Position numbers and translations under genes: made by a program. 64,000 nt of DNA. Origin: Piscicola geometra. Taxonomy: Eukaryota > Annelida > Clitellata > Hirudinida > Piscicolidae. The notes under the pieces were generated by a model. It was given only the letters and a program-made list of their open reading frames with translations, searched no databases and had not been told where the DNA came from. Where the stretch lies: the NCBI GenBank assembly GCA_943735955.1, contig OX030963.1, positions 1,363,931-1,427,930 on the forward strand. The letters are read 5' to 3'. Shown here piece after piece: positions 34,219 to 61,200 of the stretch (position 1 is the first letter of the stretch; each line of letters starts with the position of its first letter).

Positions 34219-35303
34219 TCACTGAAGTGGCAGATCACTAACGGCAACCACAAACTCAAAGTCTTCCGGGAAGAGTTCCTCAGCCCGATCAATCATCATC
34301 TTATACGCCTGCTTGATCGTGCTCTCAGCCACTCCAGTGATATCGCCAATTTCTTTGGCGCTTTTCTTCTCTGCAGACGCTTGTGAAGCCATGTAAATGG
34401 CGGCAGACGCCACTGAAATAGGACTCCTGCCCGAGACGAGATTCAGAGATTTGGCTTTCTCGGCGATGTGTTTGGCGGCTTTGCGGATATTGGAAGAGAG
34501 GTTGAGGTTGGCACAGAATCGGATCATGAAGTCTGCACTCTTGATCGCCTCCATGTTGATTTCCATGCTCTTCATTATGAGCTTAAAAGCCCTCCCGATG
34601 TCCTTCTTGGACACCTTGGACACTCCACACAACTCATTGAAAGTCCTCGGAACACCCTCTTTTCGGCATGCGATGTACAGACAGGCGCTTGAGATGGCGT
34701 CCTTGCTCCTTCCCTTGAGAGATTGTGACTCGTGCACTTTCTTGAAGTTGACGTTGGCAATGTCTGCAATGTTCTTCGGCAGGTGCAGACTGTCTGACAT
34801 GTGTTTGATCTCTCGGAAAGCGTTCAGCAGCGATCTGTCACTGCCACTCACCTTGGGGTTGCAATTGAAATGTAGATTTTGGATATTATTTATACTTTAA
34901 AATATTTATAATGAAATTCATTACTCAAACACTCATTAAACTTATTGAGGTATAAATATTTATATTTAATTTTTAAAAAACGCTTAAAATGACCAACATT
35001 TCTTCTATTATTATAGAGCAGACGTCCACTCTCATCGTATTGACTGCCTCCAGGCTGAACGGTGATGTTGGTGGTGAGGTCTGAGCCCTTCAAGAGGGTA
35101 TTTTCTGCCGCTCCAACTCTCGAGTTGTCTTTGGAGTCTTTCTCGTTACTGAACGTTCTCCACTCTGAACCGACATCGATGATTCTGTCACCGACCACCA
35201 AACCACATTCTGGACATATGACATCGCCTGCGTGGTAGTCTTCGATCAGGAGAGCGTCAGGGTGGTGAGGACAAGAGAGTTTCAGAGAGTGTATTGAAGA
35301 CAT
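34219..35303 (-). CDS. GTF2B: Transcription initiation factor IIB
   Basis: General RNA polymerase II factor linking TBP on the promoter to the polymerase. Two exons, 35303-34998 and 34851-34219, in phase 0, give 312 residues (human 316). The N-terminal zinc ribbon CPHH...CPEC (C11, H14, C30, C33) is followed by the B-reader/linker [12 protein letters not shown]. The two cyclin-like repeats follow ([20 protein letters not shown] and [20 protein letters not shown]). The ATG at 35303 aligns with the family start; an in-frame TTG six bases upstream is not needed. The one intron lies in the linker after LYNNRRN. Confidence 0.96.
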
Positions 35304-36856
35304 TATCAAGTTATTTTATTTTTTAAGTATGTAACTTTAAAAAAAATTTTTTTTCAATAGTTTAGACTATAAAATGTAGAGTTATATTTTAGTTAAATCG
35401 CCAATTTTTCGTACTAAACTTAACTTTTAGCAAGTGTATCTACAACACAAACTAACGTCTATTCACAGCTTACCGTATCTTTTATAAAGAACATTTTTAA
35501 TCCATAATCAAATAGTCACAAAAATGAATATAATATATCTAATGTTTGAGCATCAATAAGCTTTTTATATAGGCCAACATTAGATGAAAGAAGGGTTGTT
35601 TTACAGATATTTTTTAGAAAAAGTTTTTTTAAAATAACTCGGCTAACCTTTTTCCAAATAAAAGTAGGAAAAATATACTTTTTCAAAATACTTGAAGCAA
35701 AAGAATCTCTAGCGATTGCAAAATTATTAAAACTTAGTTTTTCATAGATTAACGATTATTATATATTTTTTATTTCTACTTTTTCTTTAAAACATTTAAA
35801 TATTATTATGGTTCATTTATTTTATTAGTTATTGATACATCTATAATGATCGAATTCTTAAGCTTATAAAATAAATTTTATAAAATTATAAAATAAATTT
35901 TATAAATCAAAAGTACAAGCAAAACACAAAACTAAAAAAGAATTGGAAAACAAAAACAAAACAGCGTTTGCATCAACATCCAAAGTCTATTTGTCATATT
36001 ATAATTTATACCTTTTTTGTATGTATTTTAACCCCTGACGTGAGAGCATAAAGAGTATTCGGTAAATACTTTACAGATTGTAGAGGAATTAATTGACTGA
36101 TGATACTTGAGTAATCTCTTTAAATGGTTTTAATGTATTTCATTTTAGCTATTTAATACCATTTTTGAACACAAACTGCATTTTTTAACTAATATACTCT
36201 GATTTTTTTAAAATACTTAATTGTTATTTGATTTTTAAAACCTTTTTAAAGACTTCCACTCTTTTTCAAACTCCTATTACGTTCTTCTTTATGTTTTTAT
36301 ATTCCAACAAAATTCAGAAACTTCATTTATTTTATTGAAAAAAAAGCTATAATAATAAATAGTTAAACAATAAAATAAAGTTTTGAGGTTAAAAGTCTGA
36401 GAAGCCTCAAGCGAGTTCAGACTACTGTCTCATCCAAGCCATTCAGTAGAATAATAAAAACGAAAATAAAAATAAAATACCTAAATTAAAAATGATTGAA
36501 ATTTTATAAATAAAATTGTATAGTTAAAAAAAAATCTGCACCGCTTTGGCGGACCTGACTCTTATTTTTAAATAATCTATATTCAATATTTAATATAAAA
36601 AAATAATATTTTAAATACAATTATGATATTTTATTTCAGAGAATTTCTCGATTCTGGAGACTTGAGATGGTTGCCACAGTATCATTTCATTACTATGAAT
36701 GTATTTCTGTAGTGTTTGAAAACAAAATGTATTAAATATATAATTAATTAGCTAGTTAACCTACTTGGAAATATATAATAAACATCAAATTAGTCAATTT
36801 ATTCTTGAAAAGTATTCAAAACTGAATAACTTTTTAGTTTTATTAGTTTAAAATAT
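35304..36856. other. Gene-free AT-rich region upstream of TFIIB
   Basis: About 1.5 kb with no convincing coding frame, RNA gene or transposon. The TFIIB promoter should be at the left edge. Confidence 0.4.
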
Positions 36857-36914
36857 ATGTTGAATTTGAAGAAAGAGCGCTATAGAAATTGATTTGATTG
36901 ATTGATTGATTGTT
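36857..36914 (+). mobile_element. Severely truncated LINE 3' end
   Basis: Matches the last ~55 bp of the LINE at 22175-22236 (second arm of the hairpin, GCGCTATAGAAAT, then (TGAT)n). Dead-on-arrival insertion of the same or a sister family. Confidence 0.8.
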
Positions 36915-36954
36915 ATGTTTATCACGATGCTGACGACGTCGGAAGAGAAAAAAG

Positions 36955-37075
36955 AAAAGATGATGATGGAGAGGAGGATAATGATGATAGAGATGCTAAT
37001 GATGCTAATGATGAAGATGATAATGATGATGATGTTGATGATGATGTTGATGATGATGATGATGACGTCATGATA
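36955..37075. repeat. (GAT)n-rich imperfect repeat
   Basis: Imperfect GATGAT/AATGAT array. Gives Asp-rich or Ile-rich spurious frames. Confidence 0.85.
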
Positions 37076-37347
37076 GGTCCAAGGACAGGCCCATTCTTTG
37101 GCTACACACATATCGAAATTGCATGTGTAACCCGAGATGGAGTCTGCTTTGAGACGCTTTTGTGTGCTTGCAGTTTAACCAATGATTAATTGAGTAATCA
37201 AATTATTGTATTTTATTTATTTCATATAATATTTAATTGTATGTAACTTAACTGCTTGCTAATAACATCTATTAAACTTTAGCTAAATTATCAATTCTAA
37301 AAAAAATAATTGTTTTGGGTGAGAGATACGGTGATAAGGATGGGGAT

Positions 37348-37470
37348 GCTGATGATGATGATGAAGATGATAAAGACGATGATGATGAAGATGATGATGA
37401 AGATGATAAAGATGATGAAGATGATGATGATGATGATGAAGATGATTATGATGATGATGATGATGATGAC
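37348..37470. repeat. (GATGAA/GAT)n repeat
   Basis: About 120 bp of GAT units with GAA and AAA interruptions. A 108-codon open frame across it (poly-Asp) shows no conserved flank and is not called a gene. Confidence 0.9.
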
Positions 37471-40030
37471 GAGATTTGTTTCACAAAGATTGTCCTATTA
37501 GAAGTTCGTGTCTTCAAAGTAATTGGTTACAGTCTTCAAAATTGTTATTTTTTATTTCTTATAATATTTTTTTTCCTTTTATGCCTAAATATTTATTTTT
37601 TTATTTTTCAGTTTCATTATTGTTATTATTATAATTACTGACATCATTATTTTTATTATTTCAATTTTATATTTTTAAACAGTTTTTTGTTGTATGATTT
37701 GTTGTATGATGGAGTGAAGAAGCTTTTGTAACCCAAGTATTTAGAGAAATGTTCTGTAATGAAAGTAAAAAAAACTGTGATATTAATCAATATTTTTGAT
37801 TTTTCATTCATATATTAATATAATTATTAATTAGCTTTATCAAATCTTCAATTATACAGTTTTTGTATTTTTATTTATTGGATAAATCGATTTTTAAATC
37901 TTAAAAATAGGTAAACAATCTATTGGAAGATTTTTTCATAAATTCTATGATGTAAAAACTTTAAAATATAAAATATAAAACACTCGAAATAATATTATAG
38001 TAAAAAATTAAATACGTAAATAATCCAATTCATCATAATATAAATACCTCAACTCACCTTAAAATTTCATAAAATATTTTAATCAACGAGCCATTTTTAA
38101 AAATCCACATATTATGTCACAAATCTCGCACATCTCTCCTTTTATAGTTCTTCTTCGCCATCTTGTCACTCTCAACTTTGTACCGAAGCGAGTCAAGCGA
38201 ACGGCGATACGTTCCGTGTGTGTGTAAATATATAGATAGATGAGTGCATTTTTATATTTTATATAGATATTTAGCAAATAAATTTATATATAGTATTTAA
38301 GCATTAAATTATGATTTTAAACAAAGTGTTTTTGACGTGTAAATTGGATACAAGATTGCTGTAGTAAGGGTTCAAATAATCAAGTGCCTGGGTTAGATAG
38401 GTAGGTTGATAATGATAGTGTTAATTATGATGATAATGATTATGGTGATGATGATAATGATGATGTTGGTGATGATATAAGGCCTAATAATGTAGTATTT
38501 CATAGGATCTCTTATTGATCCAAGCTGTGGTTCTTTGTCTTATCAAACAATCTATTCATTAGTTCTTTAATTTCTCCATTACCCAATTAATTCATGATTA
38601 AATTCATTATTTCATTAATTTCTTCATTACCCAATTAATTCATGATCAAATTCATTATTTCATTAATTTCTTCCTTACCCAATTAATTCATGATTAAATT
38701 CATTATTTCATTTTTTCTATCCTTCCACTCATCAATTCATCATTCTTTCCACCCTTCCACTCATCCGCTCATCAATCTTATCCACTCTGTATCCTTCCTT
38801 CAATCCACTCATCCATCCTTCTCTCCATACTTGACACTAGTGAACCTTTACCTTCGCACCTCTCATCCCAAGCCATTACCGTTTCTTATGAACGTCAGCT
38901 TGCCTCAGATATATAAAGTTGAGAATTGTATTTATGATGATGATAATGATGATGAGAAGGAGGAGGAAGATGATTATTTTTGAGAATTTAATTTTTATTA
39001 TGATATGTCTCTTAAAGGCTCAATTTTTAAAATTAAACAGTCATCATGAGGCCTTTGATGGAAGGAAAATTGCTAATACAAATTGTGACTAATTTTATAT
39101 TTGTTGTTGTTTTCAAGATAAATGATACTTTTTTAGTTTGAGATGTTTAGTTATGATTAGTTAATCACATATTTTATAATAGGTTATTCCTTTCTTTTTT
39201 ATAAAAAATAGTTGGTTTTTAATTCTTTTTTATCTATTTAACCTTTTTCTGCAAAATAAGATAATTGTGATTTATTAACTCAGCAGTACTGTATTTGACA
39301 AATCTTGTACAAAGTTCTTCAAGCAAAGTAGAAATACTCGTAAATTCTCAAAAGAAAAAAATATTAATCTTAAATAGTTTAATTTGAACAAAAATGATTA
39401 CACTAAAAATGGAAAAAGACTTGATTGTTAAAATTTAAATAAGAACGCCGAAATATTCATAAATTTTCAATTGTTATGTTCAAGCAAACAAATAATTCAT
39501 AAATTCACTAATTTTTATATATTGCTAATGGTGATGATCGAATGTGCTGATTTAAATGCCAAAAAATGAAATTTTATCACTCGTTAAATATTCTATCAAA
39601 AACTGCTGAGCTTAAGAGAAATCAAAACACGAAAAAATAAGTCGAAAATCTTTTCGCCTTCTAGCACCCATAGTATAATCTAATACTAGTGAAAAGTGAA
39701 GCAAAAAGTCTTAGAAGAAAATTGTGATGATGAAGAAGAAAAAAGTCTGTATTTAAATCACACGATATTTTGTAAATATGAAATTCTACGATTTTTCACT
39801 CTCTAAAGCTAAGAAGATGAAAATTATAAACTTTAAACTTCTTGAAAAGTGAGGTAAACATCTGAAAACCCTTCTTCTTTATGAAATACCCCAAAAATAC
39901 CTCTGATCTTCCTTCAATACCATTTCCATAACTTACTCTTATGAACCACCAAATACACATTCAACCCCAATAAAAAAGATCTAAAATTTCTCACAAAAAT
40001 CCACCCAAAAAACATTCAAACTTCTCCACT
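37471..40030. other. Gene-poor region downstream of PACRG
   Basis: AT-rich, with a short GAT repeat near 38415-38475, a three-fold repeated AATTAATTCATGATTAAATT block at about 38583-38705, and CCACTCATCC-type repeats to 38830. No exon I can defend. Confidence 0.4.
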
Positions 40031-41771
40031 CTATCTAAAAACACACGACTCGTAAGTTGGAACTACATACTTTATGTTCACAAACGCATCCACCCCTCCA
40101 TGCTTTTCCATGCATTCCAGCGTTTCTTGGATAAGGTCTCCGAGATTTTCCATTCTTCTTTGACCGTATTCAATCTGGTCGCCACTGTTGACTGTCGAAG
40201 GTGGAAGAGGGAGACAGGAAAGTTTATAGTGTTCGTGCAAAAGGGTCCAAATAAGGAACAAGATTGATATATAGCATTAAACCTACATGCACATTTATCC
40301 ATCCTTATTAACTTTTAATATTTCCAAAAAACAACGACTAGATCCTAAAAATAAAATCAATAACTCCATTCCTCTATTGAATCTATGAAAAAACTAAAAG
40401 TTTTTTCGATTGATTGATTGATTGATTCTCCAAACCAACAAAAAAACCACCGCAAACAATTCTTAGCCTTGAAGGCGTTCATGGTGGGAAGGAGCTGTCG
40501 GTAAAAGTGGACCATGGCCTCCCCGACACCGTCACAAGAAGTCACCATCAACTTCAACACCTTCAGTGCCATCAACATGCTCGTTGGGTGCTTTGAGGCG
40601 AGAGCTTCTGTGATGGGGGGGGGGGGGGGTTTGGTTTTAGTTGGAGTATAGTGGTGGTGTGGTTTCGGCGTGGGGGAGTGATGATTGTAGCGATTAGGAT
40701 GGCGTGGTAGAGTGTATAAGTGGCTTTTTAAAAAGGGATTTTTGTTGTTAGGTGATAGTGGTGTAGTCATTGTAGTCGTGTTAAAACGATATCAATCATA
40801 TGGTTGTTTTACAAGCGATGGTACTACACAAGTGATCCCCAGAGCTAATCCCACTAAACTTTTCAATGGCAAGATGAGTAGTGGCAGTAGAGGTAATACT
40901 TTATTCTCGTCTGCCTTCACCATGTCTACAACGCCCTGGTAGGCGAAGAAGCCGTAAGGATGTTGTGTTTCACTGAGTCCATCGAAAAAGAGCGGCAAGA
41001 AGTGCTGGTAGTTGAGTTTCTTAACTTCGGTCTGGTTGGAGAAAAAGGTGTTGGGAAGGGGTGTGGTGGAAGATTTTTGGTAGTTGAGAAGGTTCATTTA
41101 TTGAAGTTGAAATATTTTTTATAATGGGATACTGTATAAATGAGTTTAAAATTGATATTTATTTGCAGATAAAACAATCAAAAACTGCACTCTAGCGAAC
41201 GTTAGATAATTTTTTCAATCATATTAAACCTTCCAAATCAGTCTGTTTCCACCGGAATCGCTTTGCAAATAGATGGGTATGTCTCCTCTCTCATAAAACC
41301 TTCTTTAAAGATAAAAATATTTTTATTTATTTAATCATTATTATTGTTATAATGTAAATTTTAAACGTAGGATTTAAATTGCGATTTGATGATTAAATTA
41401 AAAATATTTTATAAACTTATATCAAAGTGGATAAGTGATAAAAGATTATAAATACCTGAAGTTGGAGGCGGAATACTGGCGTGGTTTGAAGGCGCCTGCA
41501 CTGGGAATCCTGAAGAGCTGTCGTGAGGATTGATGAAGAAGGAAGGAGGGAGATGGTGAATGAAAAGATTAAAACTAAATTATTCGATTTATTTATGAAG
41601 ATTACATGCGCATTTTAAGGATAGATTTCTACTTTGAGTGCACCAATGCATTCAGCATGGAAGGATAGGGGAAGAAGAACTCACATCAGAGGAATAAGAC
41701 CTACTCAAGCAAGAAACCGACCTTCCCCTCTGCTGGAGGGCTGACCTGCTTCTCAATGACACACTTTCCAT
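40031..41771 (-). CDS. PACRG: Parkin co-regulated gene protein (PACRG)
   Basis: Ciliary/axonemal protein that sits at the inner junction of doublet microtubules. Exons 41771-41685, 41517-41456, 41299-41230, 41031-40860, 40607-40458 and 40191-40031 are in phase and give 233 residues (human about 257). Conserved blocks: [68 protein letters not shown] and [13 protein letters not shown] at the C-terminus ([13 protein letters not shown] here). The start exon encodes a Ser/Arg-rich, family-typical variable N-terminus and has a consensus donor GTGAGT. Its presence implies an animal with motile cilia. Confidence 0.93.
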
Positions 41772-43463
<1,692 letters not shown>

Positions 43464-43964
43464 CCATCCTCCAGTGACATGATTTTCCTGCAAGCATCTC
43501 TCAGGAATTGAATGCAATGATAAGTTACTCTTTGATTGAGATTTTAAGAGAAAGGTTCCATGTTAATTTGTGTGTTTGTGTGTGTTTGTGTATTTGTGTG
43601 CGTATGTTTATGTGTATCTGTGTGTGTATATTTTGTGAGTGTTTATGAAATCCATAAGTTACTCACTCTTTTTCAATAATATTCTAAAATGTCAAAGTTA
43701 TAATATTATTATTAACCTTTTTAATAGTTAATGATTTTATAATTTATTATTTTTTACTTTTTTTTTTTTTTTCTTGTTATTGCGCGTAATACCTCACTTA
43801 AGCGTTGCCTTGATGTGGTGTTGTTGTAAGGAAAAGAGAGGAAGGATAATAAACATATTAAAGAGGAAAGGAAATACAACAAAGTTAACTTTTAAACTAA
43901 ACTTGAAGATTTCTAAAAGCTGCTTTCATATTTTGTTTTAATTATATAAAAATTATGATAATTG

Positions 43965-44147
43965 TTGTTCCGTCCCATATGAGAATTCTTTCCATGGATG
44001 GGACTGCACAATCTAAGAATTTGATAAACTGACTTACTGCACTGGCAATCTTAACCCGAGGGTCCGCCAATTCTTGGAATGGGCAAAAAATAATAAAACC
44101 TATATTGCCCAGTTTATATGGAACAAATTCTTATATGGAAGGAACAA
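43965..44147. mobile_element. Possible MITE, about 183 bp
   Basis: Imperfect inverted ends of about 22 bp: TTGTTCCGTCCCATATGAGA at 43965 pairs with the complement of TCTTATATGGAAGGAACAA at 44147, with a few mismatches. No clear target duplication. It could also be a simple hairpin. Confidence 0.4.
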
Positions 44148-57020
<12,873 letters not shown>

Positions 57021-57131
57021 TTCAATAAATCTAAGTTTGAAAAGTCATAGCAAGATAGGTTATTTGAACAAATCTAGCTGTTTGCAACTCTATAAAGTTC
57101 ACACAAGTGTTTTTGATCAATTTCGACCGCC
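57021..57131 (+). repeat. 111-bp direct repeat, left copy
   Basis: Matches 57655-57765 over the same length with about seven substitutions and no indel by hand count (roughly 94%). The 523 bp between the copies include overlapping open frames of 60-90 codons on both strands (for example 57300-57515 +), none recognised. Confidence 0.88.
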
Positions 57132-57654
57132 AGATAGAAGATATTCATTTGATAATTATTTTGATAATTAATTTAAATCTTGAATGCTCCAATTGGTCAA
57201 AGGGACCACGTCGTCTTATCCTTCATGCTGAATATCTCGGTCACGCAAAAAAGCATTTATGGACCTAAATATACCGTTACTAAGAGAGATTAGCCTGCAT
57301 TGAACAATTATATTGAAGTTCATCTCCATGATAAACTGAAACATTTTATACATTTTGAACAACTCGACAAGGGGTTTGTTGATAGATTGGTCTTGGAATT
57401 TATTGAAACACTTGCAGTAAATAAATGTATTCTTCTTGAAACCCAAAATATAAAAAGAGTTACAATTAAATTAACCAATAATATAAAAGATTTGATTGAA
57501 GTGGAACATAAATGATGCAATGCACATTGTAAGTGTAGAAGCTTACAAATTTTTAGAAAATTTAAATCTGTTAGAACTAAAATCAACCAGGAAAAATTGT
57601 CTGTGAAGATGGATGATATGTTAAAAAATTAAAAATAAATTAAAAAGAACAACG

Positions 57655-57765
57655 TTCAATAAATCTAAGTTTGAAAGGTCATAGCAAGATAGGTTATTTG
57701 AACGAATCTAGCTGTTTCCAACTCTATAAAGTTCACTCGAGTGTTTTTGATCAACTCCGACCGCC
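57655..57765 (+). repeat. 111-bp direct repeat, right copy
   Basis: Second copy of the 57021-57131 repeat. Starts TTCAATAAATCTAAG and ends CGACCGCC. Confidence 0.88.
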
Positions 57766-57927
57766 TCAACACCTCCAATAATCGCATGATTGCAAGCGCC
57801 ATTCAATCTAAATGTTTTCAAATCACGAATATATGTCTTTGTGAATATATGTCAAGTCTACTCATTTGGTTCAAATGTATGAAAGTTTATTTCTCTAAAT
57901 CTATCTAAATATTGAAAGTTTATTCAG

Positions 57928-58062
57928 CATCGGCTGACGGTGGCGGGATCAGTAGTGGAGCAAGAAGGAGAGAAGGCTGACCACCAAGACAGCTGCAATC
58001 GACTGCTTCAAGCCAGCAGAGCCGTCTTAAAGTCATTCATATCGAAATTTAATTCAAAGAGA
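57928..58062 (+). CDS. Possible orphan exon, 45 codons
   Basis: Preceded by TTTATTCAG and followed by a perfect donor GTAAGT, with length divisible by three (phase 0-0). GC content is higher than the flanks. The predicted peptide (HRLTVAGSVVEQEGEKADHQ... SRAVLKSFISKFNSKR) is hydrophilic and helical-looking, with no recognised domain. No partner exon on the + strand is visible, and gene R on the opposite strand ends 150 bp away. It may belong to an unrecognised short gene or an old insertion. Confidence 0.3.
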
Positions 58063-58214
58063 GTAAGTGAATTAATGCCGGTGTTTAATGAATAAAGATG
58101 AAAATTTAGTTTTAAAATAATGAAAAATCGTATTAGAATTAACTAAATAAAAAAATTAAATCCAAAAAAGTAATATTATTTTAAAATAAAGTAAAATAGG
58201 TTATTATATTTATT

Positions 58215-61200
58215 TTATTTAATAGAAAATTTATTTAACGGACTTTTGGCGCATTTAGCGCCACTGAAGCCAGACTTGCAAACGCATTGATCTATTCCAT
58301 CCACTTTCTTGCACTCCGTGTTTGGTTCCGTGCAAGATTTGCTGCAGTCGGCTGCTGGCGGATCCACTGGATTTGTTGCTGGCGTTGTTGTTGGGGTGGT
58401 TTCTGGGGTTGTTGTTGCTGCGGTAGTTGCTGGGACTGTTGCTAGATAAAATGTTGTGAGGACATTTGAAATGTAAGGTTAATTTTCGAAAACAGAAATA
58501 TATTTTCTAAATAAATACAACATTGTGGAACTATATTTTTTTAAACAACTATTGTTGATTTATTCAACTTTGATGAATTAGATTGATACATTTGATAGAT
58601 TTACGTTAAAAACTTATTCAGTTTAAGCAACTCAAAATTTTCAAATACCAACGTAATTTTCCTCTCGTGATATTCAATTCAACTCTATTGTCTCTCTGGT
58701 TTATTATTTTAATTGGTGTTTGAAAATTGTCAGGAATTTCATCAGCGGCGAATAAAACTTCTACAGGAGGCTTTCCTTTAGTCAGTTTAGTCACTTTGGG
58801 GTCTCCTTTCGCAAGGTTGAACTCGATAGTAGCTAGTTGAGGGTTCAGGAGCTTGACAAATAATAAGAAAAACGTATAAATATTAAACTCGACAAAATTT
58901 TAAAGGTTAAAAACTAAATAAACTATTATTTTATCAAAGAACGACATCTATTAAATATACGTTAAAAAAGTATTTGTTATTTGTTCCCCTATAAATAAAT
59001 ACATCTAGTGTTATCTTTTTCCCTTCTTTAGCTGCTCCCGTAGCACCAAACTGATACGTTCCAGTCGCAGGCTTTCCACGGTAAATGGCCACGTCGCTGT
59101 CTATCATTACTTTGTCTGTAATAAAAGACAACAGGGAATAATTTAATATTCCAATTTGCTTGCAAAGCACAAAACCGACGAGCTAACCTGGAGTAGCTGA
59201 GTTCTTGATTAGGAATGTAGGGGGCTTTACTACATTCAAAGAAAATAAAATCCACCAGGATTTAGAAGGCTCTGATGCAGAGAAGGAGCAGCTTAAAACG
59301 TCTCCAAACTCATCCTTCTTCAATCTCACGACTTCCAGTACGTTCGCATGAAGATCAATCTCCTGTTTCACCGTCGAGTCTACCGTCAGCTTTGGGTTCG
59401 CAGTAGCTGGCACCTAGAGTGGTTTATAAAGCACCCAATTAACACAAAATCATTATGTGGAAACGTTTAATGAAGACAAAAATATAATTTTTTATATACA
59501 GATCGCAAGAAAGTTATTTAAAAAACTTTTTACTGATTAAAAGACAAAATCATTTATATTTCGAGAGAATACTCACACCAGCTCCAAGTTCGACATAGAA
59601 AAGAACATTATCTTTTTTTTTTTCAATGTCGAACGCACAGCTTTTCGCCAAACAAACAAAGTTGGTTTTTTTATCGCTTTGTTTGATCGTGGGTTTTTCT
59701 AAAGGATGGAGAGTTTATTTAGAATTCTTAATTAATGCATAGATTCAAACTTATAGAACAAGGACTCAAAAGTGTTTTACTCCAAGATTACTTTAACTTG
59801 ATTCACTTAATATCTAAACCGAACATTCTTCCAGATCTCAAATCTTTCCAACTTTAATTCATATTTTTCCTAAAATCCCAAAAAATATATTTTTCAAGTT
59901 TTGTGGAGAGTAAAAAACAAAAACAAATTTCTTCTACTCTAAACTCACTTTCCCTAAACACCCAAAGCGGAAACTCTCCCACTCCTCCCGAACCTTTCCA
60001 AACTCCCATCCCAACTTCCATCACGCCACAAACAATATTTTCCGCTTCAAATCATTGCAACATCAAAAATCTCAAAAAGTCCCGCTAAGCTTTCAAACGA
60101 CTCCACCCCTACTCACCTCCGTTGACATTGGTGATGACCACAATCCCGTCAGCCCCTACATTCATCTTCACATCGAATGTACCAGGCTGACCATCTACAA
60201 ACTTGGCTTTTGGCACCACCACCAAGGTCTCTTTCTGACTGGGAAGGTCTATAGCTTGTTGACCAGATTTAAGAGAAAAAGTGGCTTGTTTATCATCTTT
60301 TCCCTTAACCTGCTCGTAGGTTGAATTATCGTTTGAATTGTGTTGATTACAAAAATATATTAAATTATTCATAATGAGTTACACAAAAATGTAGGAAGTT
60401 AATTTCTTAAATTTGTAAAACATTAGCTCATTAGGGGTAGCCTTTGAAGTACTTTCCCACTGTCCGTTTCAACCACTTGCAGTACTTTATTTATGCCACT
60501 GCCCAAGCCCAGTGTAGTGTAGGCAGCACAAATATTTTTTAATAATAATTATAATATTATATTGTATTAAGTATTATATTAAGTAACCTTATTATCGTAA
60601 GATTTAAGTAAATTAAATTCTCTAATGATTTATTTTTACTTGAAAACGGTGAGGCTTAAGCCTAAATCTTCGATTTAGTTTTTGGGTGTAGGGGAGGGGG
60701 GTTTCATCAAAAGTACCAACCAGTATTAAATATTCTTGAAATAACCTAGTGAACCATATTTCAAGTGGACGTAAAGAATTTCCAATTTTTCGATTTTTGC
60801 CTACTAGTAGTTATGAAACGTAATAAAAATTAATTTTCTTGCCATACATTTTCAAAGGTCAGTGTAAAACTTCTTGATACATTCATATTCAGATCGAATA
60901 GTTTTCTCTAAAACTGAATCTGGCATTCGCTAGAGCTTTTAGTCATAAGACATTTAAAAAAAACAATGTGTATTAATTCAATAAATTATAATTGTCAACT
61001 GAATAGCTATTCATAGCTATTGAAATAGATTATTTAATTTTTAGCAAAGAACGCACCTCAAAGCTGATGGCCACAAATTCCCTGTTTGCATGTGCAATCC
61101 TTAGTTCCTTTTCTCCGTCAAATTTGAAGATTTCAACAGTTTCACTCTGAGCAACAACTTTTGAAATAAAAAAGATAAAAATGAAAATTGTTAGCAATTG

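Noticed and set aside
34397..34900. Plus-strand open frame over TFIIB
   Set aside because: Antisense shadow of the conserved TFIIB exon 2.
37315..37641. 108-codon acidic (poly-Asp) open frame
   Set aside because: Built on (GAT)n with an AT-rich hydrophobic tail; no conserved flank, no splice or homology support.
38083..38277. Minus-strand open frame around a CEICDIIC motif
   Set aside because: Considered as a zinc-finger exon, but there are no matching splice sites or partner exons and the frame is short.
57216..57586. Overlapping frames of 70-90 codons on both strands between direct repeats
   Set aside because: Same stretch is open in several frames in AT-rich DNA, with no domain or codon evidence to prefer any; described only as content of the repeat-bounded segment.
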